Source: Bacteroidales bacterium M2
Lineage (GTDB): Bacteria; Bacteroidota; Bacteroidia; Bacteroidales; Muribaculaceae
Reading direction: 5' to 3'
DNA: 64,000 nt
NCBI GenBank assembly: GCA_001689415.1
Contig: LUJM01000096.1
Span: 32,991 to 96,990 of the forward strand
This document shows positions 43,747 through 52,035 of this stretch, one piece after another (within the stretch, counting starts at the first letter, position 1; each line of letters starts with the position of its first letter). Made by a program: the position numbers and the translations under genes. Below the pieces are notes generated by a model. The model was not told the origin of the DNA and searched no databases. It was given only the letters and a program-made list of their open reading frames with translations.

Positions 43747-46566
43747 TTAGAAAGTTACGCTCAGACCGAAAGCGAAGCTCTTGCTAACAGGGTTGATACC
43801 GTAGCATTCGGGGTCGTTCTGGGGTACGTTGCTGGTTGCGAACAGGTCGGTACCGCGGAAGTAAACCTTAGCGCCGTTAACAACGTTGAGCTTGTTGAGG
43901 AACGATTCGGGCAGGTTGTAGTAAACTTCGAGGTTACGCAGTTTCAGGAACGAACGGTCGCGCATCCACAGAGTAGAAGTGCGGTAGTTGTTGTTGTTGC
44001 TTGAGCTGCTGAGTGCGGGGAAGAGGGCATCCTGGTGATCGGGGGTCCAACGGTTCTCGTAAGCGTACTCCGAGATGGTGGTGTTGTTGATCAGAGGCCA
44101 GTACATCGACTTGGTGTTGAGCACGGCAGTGTATTTGCCTGTTCCCTGGAAGTAAGCGTAGATACCAAGGCCTTTCCACTCAGCACCGATACGGAAGTTG
44201 TAGTAGATGTTGGGGCATGTGGTAGTATGGCCGATAGCGGTCACGTCGTTAGCATCGATAACACCGTCGTTGTTGATATCAACGTATTTGATATCGCCGG
44301 GACGTACGGTAGAGAATGTCTGTTTGGGGCTTGCGTCGATATCAGCCTGATCCTTGAAGAAGCCGTCGGCGATAAGGCCGCGGAGCTGGTCAACTTGGCC
44401 ACCGGTTTCTACGAGGTTGGCATACAGACGGGGCTCTTCGAGCATGTCTACGATCTTGTTGGTATTGTAGTTGAAGTTACCGCCGAGGCTGATAGTCCAG
44501 TCACCGAAGGTCTTGCTGTAGTCGAGGGCAAGTTCTACACCCTTGCTGTCTACGATACCACCGTTTTCATAGGGGGCTTCGATACCGATGAGTGCAGAGT
44601 ATTTACCTGCCGACGATACCCAGATACCTGAGCGACGCTCTTTGTAGAGGTCAAGGCTTACGTTGAGACCGGGCATCCAGCCGAAGTCGATACCTACGTT
44701 ATATTTGTAGGCTTTTTCGCGTCCGGGGTTGGCAGTTGCCATCTGGCCGAGGGCTGTCTGGCCGAAGCTTGAGTTCCAGTCGTTGGTAAAGGGATAGGTG
44801 ATACCGCTGGTAACGTACGACTGAGTGTAGTACGACCATACCCAGTTACCGCTGCTATCCTTGGGAAGGAAGTCAGAGTTGATCAGACCTGCCGATGCAC
44901 GTACCTTGAGGTAGAGGTCGGGGTTGGTCCAGAATGCTTCGTTCGATGCTACCCAAGAGAGACCGAGTGTGGGCGAGAAGGCCCATTTGGTACCGGGTGC
45001 GAGGCGGCTGCTGCCGGTCTCGACCAGGGTAAGGTCGGCCATATAGCGATTAGCGTAGTTGAGGTGTGTCCACCAAGAGATGTTCTGACGGTAAACGGTG
45101 TTGTTGACGCCGTTGGGGTCGGTGTACTCATAGTCCCACTTCAGCTGGCTGTAGAGACCGAGCTTGCCGAAAGTGTTCTTGTAGTTAAGACCTACGTCGA
45201 AGTGGAGGAAACGGTGGTAGGTGTTAGTACCCGAACCGCCATTCATCTGCGAGTCCTTACCCTGCTCAGAGAGAGAGAAGGTGGGTTTGTCCTGACCTTC
45301 GGGCCACGAGGTTGTAACGTCGGCATAACGATACTCTTTCGAGTGGTTCTCCCACATGTTTGCGGTGTTATCGTAAGCGAAGGTAACCTGTGCGCCGAGA
45401 CCTTTGAGGATCGGGCTGAGGTCCTGCTTGATAGTCATGTCAGCAAAGAGGGTACGGGTGTGGTTCTTATAGTAGGCAGCAGCTGTAGACTGGGCTACAG
45501 GGTTCATTGTGCCTGCCCAAGTAGACGAACCTGCCCACATGCCGTTTTCGGCTTTGATAGGGAAGGCTGCCGAGGGTACGGTGTAAACCATATCCCAGAG
45601 GTTAGCCTGGTTGCCGGGCTGCTGATCCTCGCTAAGTGAACCTAACACATTGACAGCAAGTTTTGTTGTCGGAGTGAGCTCGATATCGAGGTTCATGCGG
45701 ATGTTACCACGGCTGAACTTATCCTGAGTCGAATAACCTTCGTTGGTATTGGGGCGTTTGATAAATCCACCCTGGGTAAGAAGAGTACCCATAGCGTAGT
45801 ACTGGAACTTCTCTGTACCGCCACGGAACTCGGCAGTGTACTTGTTGACAGAACCCTTGTCACGGAATACCTCGTCAACCCAGTTTACATTGGGATAGAG
45901 GTAGGGGTATGAACCGTCGGCGAGAGCCTGAATTTCCCAAGGCTGGTAGCGAACGCCGAGACCGTCGTTGGTGCGGGCTTCATTGATAGCGTTGCCGTAT
46001 GCAGCACCGTCGAGGAACTTGGGCTTGTGTGCCATGTAGTCGATTACGTGATCGTAGGTGATCTTGATCGACTTGCTGTTCTTCACACCGCGCTTGGTGT
46101 TGACAACGATTACACCGTTGATACCCTTGTTGCCGTAGAGTGCTGTAGCGGTGGCATCCTTAAGGATGTACACGTTTTCAACTTCCTCGGCCGAGATAGT
46201 ATTGATATCACGCTCGATACCGTCAACTATGAAGAGAGGGGTGTTGTTGTCGTTGAGGGTCTGCAGGCCACGCACATAGAAAGTGGGGTTGGTCACTGCA
46301 TAGCGGCCGGCATTCTGAAGCGACTGCATGCCATTGCCCTGACCTAAGATGTCATTGCTGATGTTCTTGGCCGAACGGCGGTTGATCTGGCTATTGCCGA
46401 TCACCGACACAGCACCGGTGCTTTCGCCCAAGGTGATATCCATGTCGCCGCCGTAAGATACAACCTGGTTTGGCGACAGGCTGCTCTGTATCGAATCGGT
46501 CTGTGCTGTGGCGCCTACTGACATAGCAGCTATAACCGTCAGCACTGATATATATCTTTTATACAT
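43747..46566 (-). CDS. SusC-like TonB-dependent receptor lacking the N-terminal carboxypeptidase-like domain
   Basis: The 939-residue protein imports oligosaccharides across the outer membrane with energy from TonB. After a signal peptide the mature protein goes almost directly into the plug (about 50-170), including the RGLQTLNDNNTPLFIVDGIE, EVENVYILKDATATALYGNK and GVIVVNTKRG motifs. It continues into the 22-strand barrel and ends SKSFAFGLSVTF with the terminal aromatic residue of outer-membrane beta barrels. The CarboxypepD_reg-like domain of the first SusC is missing, so it is shorter by about 100 residues. It is paired with the following SusD and placed 35 bases after susD1. Confidence 0.94.
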   Translation of the reverse strand: MYKRYISVLTVIAAMSVGATAQTDSIQSSLSPNQVVSYGGDMDITLGESTGAVSVIGNSQINRRSAKNISNDILGQGNGMQSLQNAGRYAVTNPTFYVRGLQTLNDNNTPLFIVDGIERDINTISAEEVENVYILKDATATALYGNKGINGVIVVNTKRGVKNSKSIKITYDHVIDYMAHKPKFLDGAAYGNAINEARTNDGLGVRYQPWEIQALADGSYPYLYPNVNWVDEVFRDKGSVNKYTAEFRGGTEKFQYYAMGTLLTQGGFIKRPNTNEGYSTQDKFSRGNIRMNLDIELTPTTKLAVNVLGSLSEDQQPGNQANLWDMVYTVPSAAFPIKAENGMWAGSSTWAGTMNPVAQSTAAAYYKNHTRTLFADMTIKQDLSPILKGLGAQVTFAYDNTANMWENHSKEYRYADVTTSWPEGQDKPTFSLSEQGKDSQMNGGSGTNTYHRFLHFDVGLNYKNTFGKLGLYSQLKWDYEYTDPNGVNNTVYRQNISWWTHLNYANRYMADLTLVETGSSRLAPGTKWAFSPTLGLSWVASNEAFWTNPDLYLKVRASAGLINSDFLPKDSSGNWVWSYYTQSYVTSGITYPFTNDWNSSFGQTALGQMATANPGREKAYKYNVGIDFGWMPGLNVSLDLYKERRSGIWVSSAGKYSALIGIEAPYENGGIVDSKGVELALDYSKTFGDWTISLGGNFNYNTNKIVDMLEEPRLYANLVETGGQVDQLRGLIADGFFKDQADIDASPKQTFSTVRPGDIKYVDINNDGVIDANDVTAIGHTTTCPNIYYNFRIGAEWKGLGIYAYFQGTGKYTAVLNTKSMYWPLINNTTISEYAYENRWTPDHQDALFPALSSSSNNNNYRTSTLWMRDRSFLKLRNLEVYYNLPESFLNKLNVVNGAKVYFRGTDLFATSNVPQNDPECYGINPVSKSFAFGLSVTF

Positions 46567-46601
46567 AAAGTCTGATTAATCTAAATGAGATTGTAAGTTG
46601 A

Positions 46602-48647
46602 TTACCAGCCGGGGTTCTGGTCAAGACCATAGTTCTTGTTGACCTCGGTGATAGGGAATGCCTGGAAGTAATACTTAGGATCGAATCCCTGGGTCCACCA
46701 GATACGAGCATTGTTAGTAATCTCGAAGATTTCGTACTCGAAATCGGTAGGCTCGTAGAAGCGGGGGTTGCTTGCTGTGATAGCAGTGTTCTTGCGGTCA
46801 CCGTCCCACCACATTGTCTCGTCGCGCTGACCGTCTACCATACGGTACATGCGAAGACCGTGGAGCTTCTTCTCGAAGAGGTCGGCACGTTTGTAACGGA
46901 TAAGGTCGAAGTAACGTGACATCTGGAAAGCAAGCTCGCAAGCACGCTCACGCATGATTTCCTCGAGGAGGGCATCTTTATCCGAAGTAAGGTTCTTGTC
47001 GGGGTTGCACTCTACAAGGCCCTTCATACCAACGCGGGCACGTACGGCGTCTACATATTTGATAGCTTCGGTAAGCGAGCCACCTGATTGGAGAATAGCT
47101 TCGGCATAGGTAAGATACATATCGCTAAGGCGGAGGGGGCTCCACTGAGGCCAGTTACGCAGGAATGCGAAACCTGAAACATATGTAAGCATGCGATAGC
47201 CTGTACCCCAGAAGCCCTGGCCGGTCTTAGGCTGCTGTTTAGCAACAGTACCACCTACATAACCTTCGTAAGGTTCACCGCTGCGAGAACCGCTGTTCCA
47301 TTCGATTACGCAACGCTGACCGTTTACAGCAACGTTTTCATACAGACGGGGGTCGCGGGTATACTTAACGTCCTGAAGGTCGTGCTGACCGTCAACCTTG
47401 GTACCCTTGATAAACATTTCACCGAGTTTGCCTTCGGCTTTAGTTTTGTTCCAGTCGAAGGGAGTACCGTCGGCCCAGGGGAACATCTCTACGTACTCCT
47501 GAGTGGGGCAGTAAGCAAGACGCTCGTTTGCACCTGTACCATTTTCAGGACCTGACTTGCTCGCAAAAGCAAGCATGAACCAGCGGTAGCTGTTATCGTT
47601 GGCAGTACTTGAAACGCGTACACTGTGGATGATTTCGGGGCTGCTCTGGAGCATGTAAGAAGAACGGAATGCAAATGCATAGTCTTCCTGAGTGTTACCG
47701 CCGGGCACTACGAGGTGGTAGTGGCCGCGAGCATTCATTTCCTGGAAGAATTTATCGCAAGCATTCTTGAGAGCTGTCCAGCGAGCGGCATCGTAACCGC
47801 ACAGCCATACGAACTCGGGGTGCTCCATAGTATATTTACCTTCGTAGTAAGGTTTCTCAGAGTTGAGAAGGGGAGATGCAGCAAACTGGAGAATCTGAAT
47901 CTTGAGCGCGTGAGCACCGGCAAGAGTCCAGTGACCGGTTTTTTCTACAGCATCGTCGCCGTCGTAAGCCCAAGGCATGTGGTTGCCTTCGATAGCTGTG
48001 TCGAGAAGACTGATCATAAAGTCGATAGTCTCCTGAGCAGATTTACGGCCGGAATACTCTACTTCGTCGCCTACATATGCTTTGTCAACAATGGGCAGAC
48101 CACCGTAGAAGCGGAACATCTGGAAGTAAGAGTATGCCATGAGGCAACGGGTTTCGTCGGCAATGCGTGCTTTTTCGGCATCGTCCATACCGGGAACGTT
48201 CTCGATACGCTCGAGCATGATATTTGCAGCACGAACATTCTCCCAAATATGCATATTATTATAGGGGAAAACGTTGTAGTTGCCATTACCGTCGGCGGCA
48301 GAAGTTACCATGCCGTTGTAATACCACGATACAAGCGAAGGAGATGCTGTACAAGCATGGTGAGTATCGGCGAGGATATCAGGCATGCCTTTAAAGTAAT
48401 TGTAATACTGAGGAGTATTATTAGTCGAGCCTGTAGGCAGGTTATAATACTGGTAAGCGTACATCTGATTGAGGAAGTAACGCGTATACTCAGCATTGCT
48501 GAAGACAGTATCGGCTGTGGTTGTACCGCCGGGAGCTTTCTCCAGGAAGGCGTTGCCAAATGCAATCTTGTCGGTACAAGAACCGGCTCCGACTGCTGCC
48601 AAGGCAAGGACACCAACAATGGGGAGATGTCTTATATTGAGTTTCAT
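46602..48647 (-). CDS. SusD-like outer-membrane lipoprotein (first pair)
   Basis: The 681-residue lipoprotein has a lipobox (VGAGSC, Cys about 24), is longer than the second SusD by 100 residues, and shows the family pattern of N-terminal helical repeats with EGNHMPWAYDGDDA-type glycan-binding loops, DPRLYENVAVNG, LSDMYLTYAEAIL, and the C-terminal RERACELAFQMSRYFDLIRY and FPITEVNKNYGLDQNPG. The start codon lies only five bases from the susC1 stop, showing tight coupling. Its role is capture of long oligosaccharides at the surface together with susC1. Confidence 0.94.
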   Translation of the reverse strand: MKLNIRHLPIVGVLALAAVGAGSCTDKIAFGNAFLEKAPGGTTTADTVFSNAEYTRYFLNQMYAYQYYNLPTGSTNNTPQYYNYFKGMPDILADTHHACTASPSLVSWYYNGMVTSAADGNGNYNVFPYNNMHIWENVRAANIMLERIENVPGMDDAEKARIADETRCLMAYSYFQMFRFYGGLPIVDKAYVGDEVEYSGRKSAQETIDFMISLLDTAIEGNHMPWAYDGDDAVEKTGHWTLAGAHALKIQILQFAASPLLNSEKPYYEGKYTMEHPEFVWLCGYDAARWTALKNACDKFFQEMNARGHYHLVVPGGNTQEDYAFAFRSSYMLQSSPEIIHSVRVSSTANDNSYRWFMLAFASKSGPENGTGANERLAYCPTQEYVEMFPWADGTPFDWNKTKAEGKLGEMFIKGTKVDGQHDLQDVKYTRDPRLYENVAVNGQRCVIEWNSGSRSGEPYEGYVGGTVAKQQPKTGQGFWGTGYRMLTYVSGFAFLRNWPQWSPLRLSDMYLTYAEAILQSGGSLTEAIKYVDAVRARVGMKGLVECNPDKNLTSDKDALLEEIMRERACELAFQMSRYFDLIRYKRADLFEKKLHGLRMYRMVDGQRDETMWWDGDRKNTAITASNPRFYEPTDFEYEIFEITNNARIWWTQGFDPKYYFQAFPITEVNKNYGLDQNPGW

Positions 48648-48652
48648 GATTA

Positions 48653-51600
48653 TTAGAAGTTAATTTTGAGACTTACAGTGTAGGTTTTCTGGAGGGGATA
48701 AGAGGGCGTAGAACTTGCACGTGTCTCGGGATCACCAAAGAGGTAGGGTGTGAAAGTGAGGAGGTTATATGCACTCGCTGCAATCTGGATGCTGTTCATA
48801 CCTGCTTTTTTGAGCCAGGGGCGACGGAGATTGTAAGCCAGCTGGATAGTTTTGAGACGCAGATATTTAGAATCTTTTTCGTAGAGAGTTGATTCTGCAT
48901 AGTTATTGTCCCATGCAGCCCACGAAGCACGAGGATATTCATAGTCCTGACCGGGAGCCTCTGCATTCCAAGTATGAGTGAGGTGGTAAGAGAGCAGACC
49001 GCCGTCTTCATGACCTGTACGTGAGAGGAAAGGCATACGGAATACGTCGCTGATCATACGGCTAACGCCCCAAGCGCCTGTCCACTGCATCGAGAACTCG
49101 AGGTCGCGCCATGCAACACCCATATTGAGGCCGGCAACCCACTGGGGATCATCGGTCCAACCGAGGTCGCGAGTCATATCGTCGGCAGTGATTTTGCCGT
49201 CGCCGTCGAGGTCGACGTAGCAAGCGTCACCGTCTTTCATATCGGTAAGCTGTTTGGGGAAGGGTTTGCCGAAGGTCTTCTCGTAGAGTGCAGGTGTTTC
49301 TGCATCGTAGAAACGGAAGAACTTGTACATCGAGCGGGCACCGATACGGTGATCCTTAGAGTACTGATAAGCATTGCTCTGGGGTGCTTCCTTCATTTCT
49401 TTTACAACGTTGAAGTTGTGCGAGAGGTTGAAGTTAGCCCAGTAGCGCCAATCGTCGTTTACTTTGTGGTTCCAGTTCAAGCTGATTTCCCAACCGTTGC
49501 TGTCTACAACACCGAGGTTAGCATAAGGTACTGCATAACCGATAAACGAAGGAGCGGTCATATCGCGCAGAAGAATGCCGGTACGGTGCTCACGGTAGTA
49601 GTCGAATGTAGTACGGAGTTTAGAGTTGAGGAAGTAAAGGTCGAAACCGTAGTCCTGCTTGAAAGCTTTTTCCCAAGTAACTTCGGGGTTGTTTTTGCCG
49701 CTTTCTGCGTAACCGGGAAGCCATGTGCCGTTTTCGATACCGAAGTTATAAGCATAACCGAGGTCTTTTGCAAATGACTTATCACTGTAGTTGTAGGGAT
49801 CGGCCATATACATGAAGCGGTCGCCACCAACCTTGTCGTTACCAACGAGACCCATAGAAACACGGAGTTTCAAGAAGTTAACAACGGGGTTAAGGGGTTC
49901 CCAGAATTTTTCGTTGCTGACTACCCAGCCGATTGAACCGGCAGGGAAGGTACCGAAGCGACGATCGGGGTGGAAGTTCTCAGAACCGTTGTAACCGATG
50001 TTAAACTCGGCCATGTAGCGGTTGTCGTAGTCATAGGTCACACGGCCAACAATGCCGACATAACCCGAGGGGATATCTGAATAGGTTTTAGGATAGTAAA
50101 CTTTGCTCTGGTTATAAAGGAGGAGCGCACCTACGGTATTCAAACCGAAACGACGGTTGTAGTTGAAAGCGGCTTCGAAGTACCAGTCGCGACCACGCGC
50201 GTTCTTTTCTGCGTACGAAGGTTTCGATTCAGCAGAAAGCTGGCGATAAAGAAGTGAACCATCTTCCTGAATTACAGGAGAGTAAGAAGCGCGGCTAACA
50301 GTAACCTCTTTCGACGAGTTGAACCAGCTGTTGTAAGAACCTTTGAGGCGGAACGACAAGCCGGGAGTAACGAAGTCGAGTTTCTGAGAGAGCTGAAGGT
50401 CGCTCTGGAGTTTATTGAGGTTTGTACCATAAGAACCTTTCTGGAGGTATTCGAGGGGGTTCGAAGCACCTACGAAAGGAAGGGTAAGGTCGGTATAGTC
50501 GAGTGCAGCATAAATCATGCGGCCGTCGACGATACCGGGAGAATAGAACGGTGTAGCCTGATAGTAGTTACGGATCATACCCGATGCACCCTGGCTGGTA
50601 AGAGGCTTGTTGTCGTTCGACACGATACCTGATACATTAAATGTAAGGGTTGTGGTCGAAGTAACATCAAGGTCAAGGTTGGCACGGTAGTTGAAACGGT
50701 TGTAGCTGTAGTCGAAATCCTGATCGTAGTCAAATTCTTTGAAAAGACCGCCCTGTGTCATAAGACCGAGAGAAACGAAGTAGCGAACGCTCTTAGTACC
50801 GCCGCTGATGTTGATGTTGCTCTTAGTCTGAAGGGTTGATTTCTTCATCAGATAATCAGTCCAACGAACATTCGGGAAACGAATAGGATCGTCACCGCTG
50901 AGGAATTTGTCGAGAATCGGCTGAGAGAAAAGGGGTTCGGCACCGTCGTTCTTCTTCATCATGTTGTGATAAGTAGCGTACTGGTAGCTGTCGGCCATTT
51001 CAACCATCTTAGTAGGAGTCAGAGCCGAGAACGATGTGCTGACATCGATTTTGGGCTTGCCTTCCTCACCACGTTTGGTAGTAATAAGCACAACACCGTT
51101 TGCACCACGTACACCGAATACGGCGGTAGCAGAAGCATCCTTAAGTACAGTGATTGACTCGATTTCCTCTGGGTCGATATCGCTCATAGAGCGCTCTACA
51201 CCGTCGACCTGGATAAGAGGAGCCGAGTTATTCCATGTACCCTGGCCACGCACGTACACTGTAGCAGCATCGCTACCAGGCTCGCCCGAGTACTGTACTG
51301 TGGTCACACCGGAAAGCTGACCGGCGAGCACGTTGTTGACCGAGCTCACAGGTGTCTTGACGAGTTCGTCGCCCTTGACACTTGAGATAGCGCCGGTTAC
51401 GGTGATTTTTTTCTGAACACCATAAGCTACGACTTCGACGCCCTGAAGAGCGACAGTGCTTGAAGTAAGCACAACGTTCATGCCGTCTTTTGCAGCTAAT
51501 TCTTTGGTTTCATAGCCCACATACGAAAAGCTGAGCTTAGCGCCGGGGGCAACGCGGATAGCGAAATTACCGTCAATATCGGTAACAACGGCAACCTTGG

Positions 51601-51793
51601 GTGTGCCGGTGGTCGATACTGAAGCTCCGATTAAGGGTTCGCCTGTGTCATCGACTACTGTACCCTTTATCAGAGCGGTCTGTGCAGGGGCACAGAGGAC
51701 TCCCAAAAGGACAAGCAATCCTGACAAGAGCATTCTTCGTGCATGCCGAACTCCGTTCTGCAATGCCGAATTGAGACTTGGTCTGTCTTTCAT
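48653..51793 (-). CDS. SusC-like TonB-dependent receptor (first pair)
   Basis: The 1,046-residue protein has a signal peptide preceded by a basic N-terminal extension (MKDRPSLNSALQNGVRHARR), then a carboxypeptidase-regulatory-like domain (about 40-125, IKGTVVDDTGEPLIGASVS). The plug domain (about 130-240) has ITVTGAISSVKGDELVKTPV, IEESITVLKDASATAVFGVR-type and GVVLITTKRG motifs. The barrel ends QKTYTVSLKINF with a C-terminal aromatic residue. It is the first gene of the minus operon. Between it and the divergent regulator are operator-like repeats but no exact minus-strand TAnnTTTG box, which suggests that transcription depends on an activator. Confidence 0.94.
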   Translation of the reverse strand: MKDRPSLNSALQNGVRHARRMLLSGLLVLLGVLCAPAQTALIKGTVVDDTGEPLIGASVSTTGTPKVAVVTDIDGNFAIRVAPGAKLSFSYVGYETKELAAKDGMNVVLTSSTVALQGVEVVAYGVQKKITVTGAISSVKGDELVKTPVSSVNNVLAGQLSGVTTVQYSGEPGSDAATVYVRGQGTWNNSAPLIQVDGVERSMSDIDPEEIESITVLKDASATAVFGVRGANGVVLITTKRGEEGKPKIDVSTSFSALTPTKMVEMADSYQYATYHNMMKKNDGAEPLFSQPILDKFLSGDDPIRFPNVRWTDYLMKKSTLQTKSNINISGGTKSVRYFVSLGLMTQGGLFKEFDYDQDFDYSYNRFNYRANLDLDVTSTTTLTFNVSGIVSNDNKPLTSQGASGMIRNYYQATPFYSPGIVDGRMIYAALDYTDLTLPFVGASNPLEYLQKGSYGTNLNKLQSDLQLSQKLDFVTPGLSFRLKGSYNSWFNSSKEVTVSRASYSPVIQEDGSLLYRQLSAESKPSYAEKNARGRDWYFEAAFNYNRRFGLNTVGALLLYNQSKVYYPKTYSDIPSGYVGIVGRVTYDYDNRYMAEFNIGYNGSENFHPDRRFGTFPAGSIGWVVSNEKFWEPLNPVVNFLKLRVSMGLVGNDKVGGDRFMYMADPYNYSDKSFAKDLGYAYNFGIENGTWLPGYAESGKNNPEVTWEKAFKQDYGFDLYFLNSKLRTTFDYYREHRTGILLRDMTAPSFIGYAVPYANLGVVDSNGWEISLNWNHKVNDDWRYWANFNLSHNFNVVKEMKEAPQSNAYQYSKDHRIGARSMYKFFRFYDAETPALYEKTFGKPFPKQLTDMKDGDACYVDLDGDGKITADDMTRDLGWTDDPQWVAGLNMGVAWRDLEFSMQWTGAWGVSRMISDVFRMPFLSRTGHEDGGLLSYHLTHTWNAEAPGQDYEYPRASWAAWDNNYAESTLYEKDSKYLRLKTIQLAYNLRRPWLKKAGMNSIQIAASAYNLLTFTPYLFGDPETRASSTPSYPLQKTYTVSLKINF

Positions 51794-51820
51794 GATTGGG
51801 TTATTAAAAAATGGTATTAA

Positions 51821-51886
51821 AATTTTGTGCAGAAATTTTATGCAAATTTGTGTAAATATTACTTACATTTATGAAAATTTTACGCC
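51821..51886 (-). promoter_or_regulatory. triplicated GCRYAAAATTT element upstream of susC1
   Basis: Read on the minus strand, GCACAAAATTT (51831-51821), GCATAAAATTT (51844-51834) and GCGTAAAATTT (51886-51876) share GCRYAAAATTT. The plus-strand ATTTTGTGCA of the first copy recurs at 54943-54952 in front of the plus-strand GH2 operon. These are candidate regulator sites or promoter-proximal A/T elements. Confidence 0.35.
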
Positions 51887-51909
51887 CATTTAGGTTGTTA
51901 ATCCTGCTG

Positions 51910-51939
51910 ATAAACCCTATTTACTCATTTTTATCCCTC
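51910..51939 (-). promoter_or_regulatory. operator-like element shared with the upstream region of the gene at 10545
   Basis: The minus strand reads GAGGGATAAAAATGAGT at 51939-51923, identical over 17 bases to 10367-10383, and continues AAATAGGGTTTAT, so a second AGGG half-site follows 20 bases after the first. It lies about 120-145 bases upstream of the susC1 start codon and about 100 bases upstream of the divergent regulator gene. Confidence 0.45.
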
Positions 51940-51979
51940 TTTTGACTCAAAATATCACATATAGGTCTACTTTTACTTG

Positions 51980-52009
51980 TTTGTGTATCTCGAAATATCA
52001 CTACCTTTG
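51980..52009 (+). promoter_or_regulatory. promoter of the membrane-bound AraC-type regulator
   Basis: TTTG at 51980-51983 and TACCTTTG at 52002-52009 match the -33 and -7 elements with an 18-base spacer; the leader is about 22 bases. Confidence 0.7.
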
Positions 52010-52035
52010 CATTACCAGATACAAAACCTTAACTG

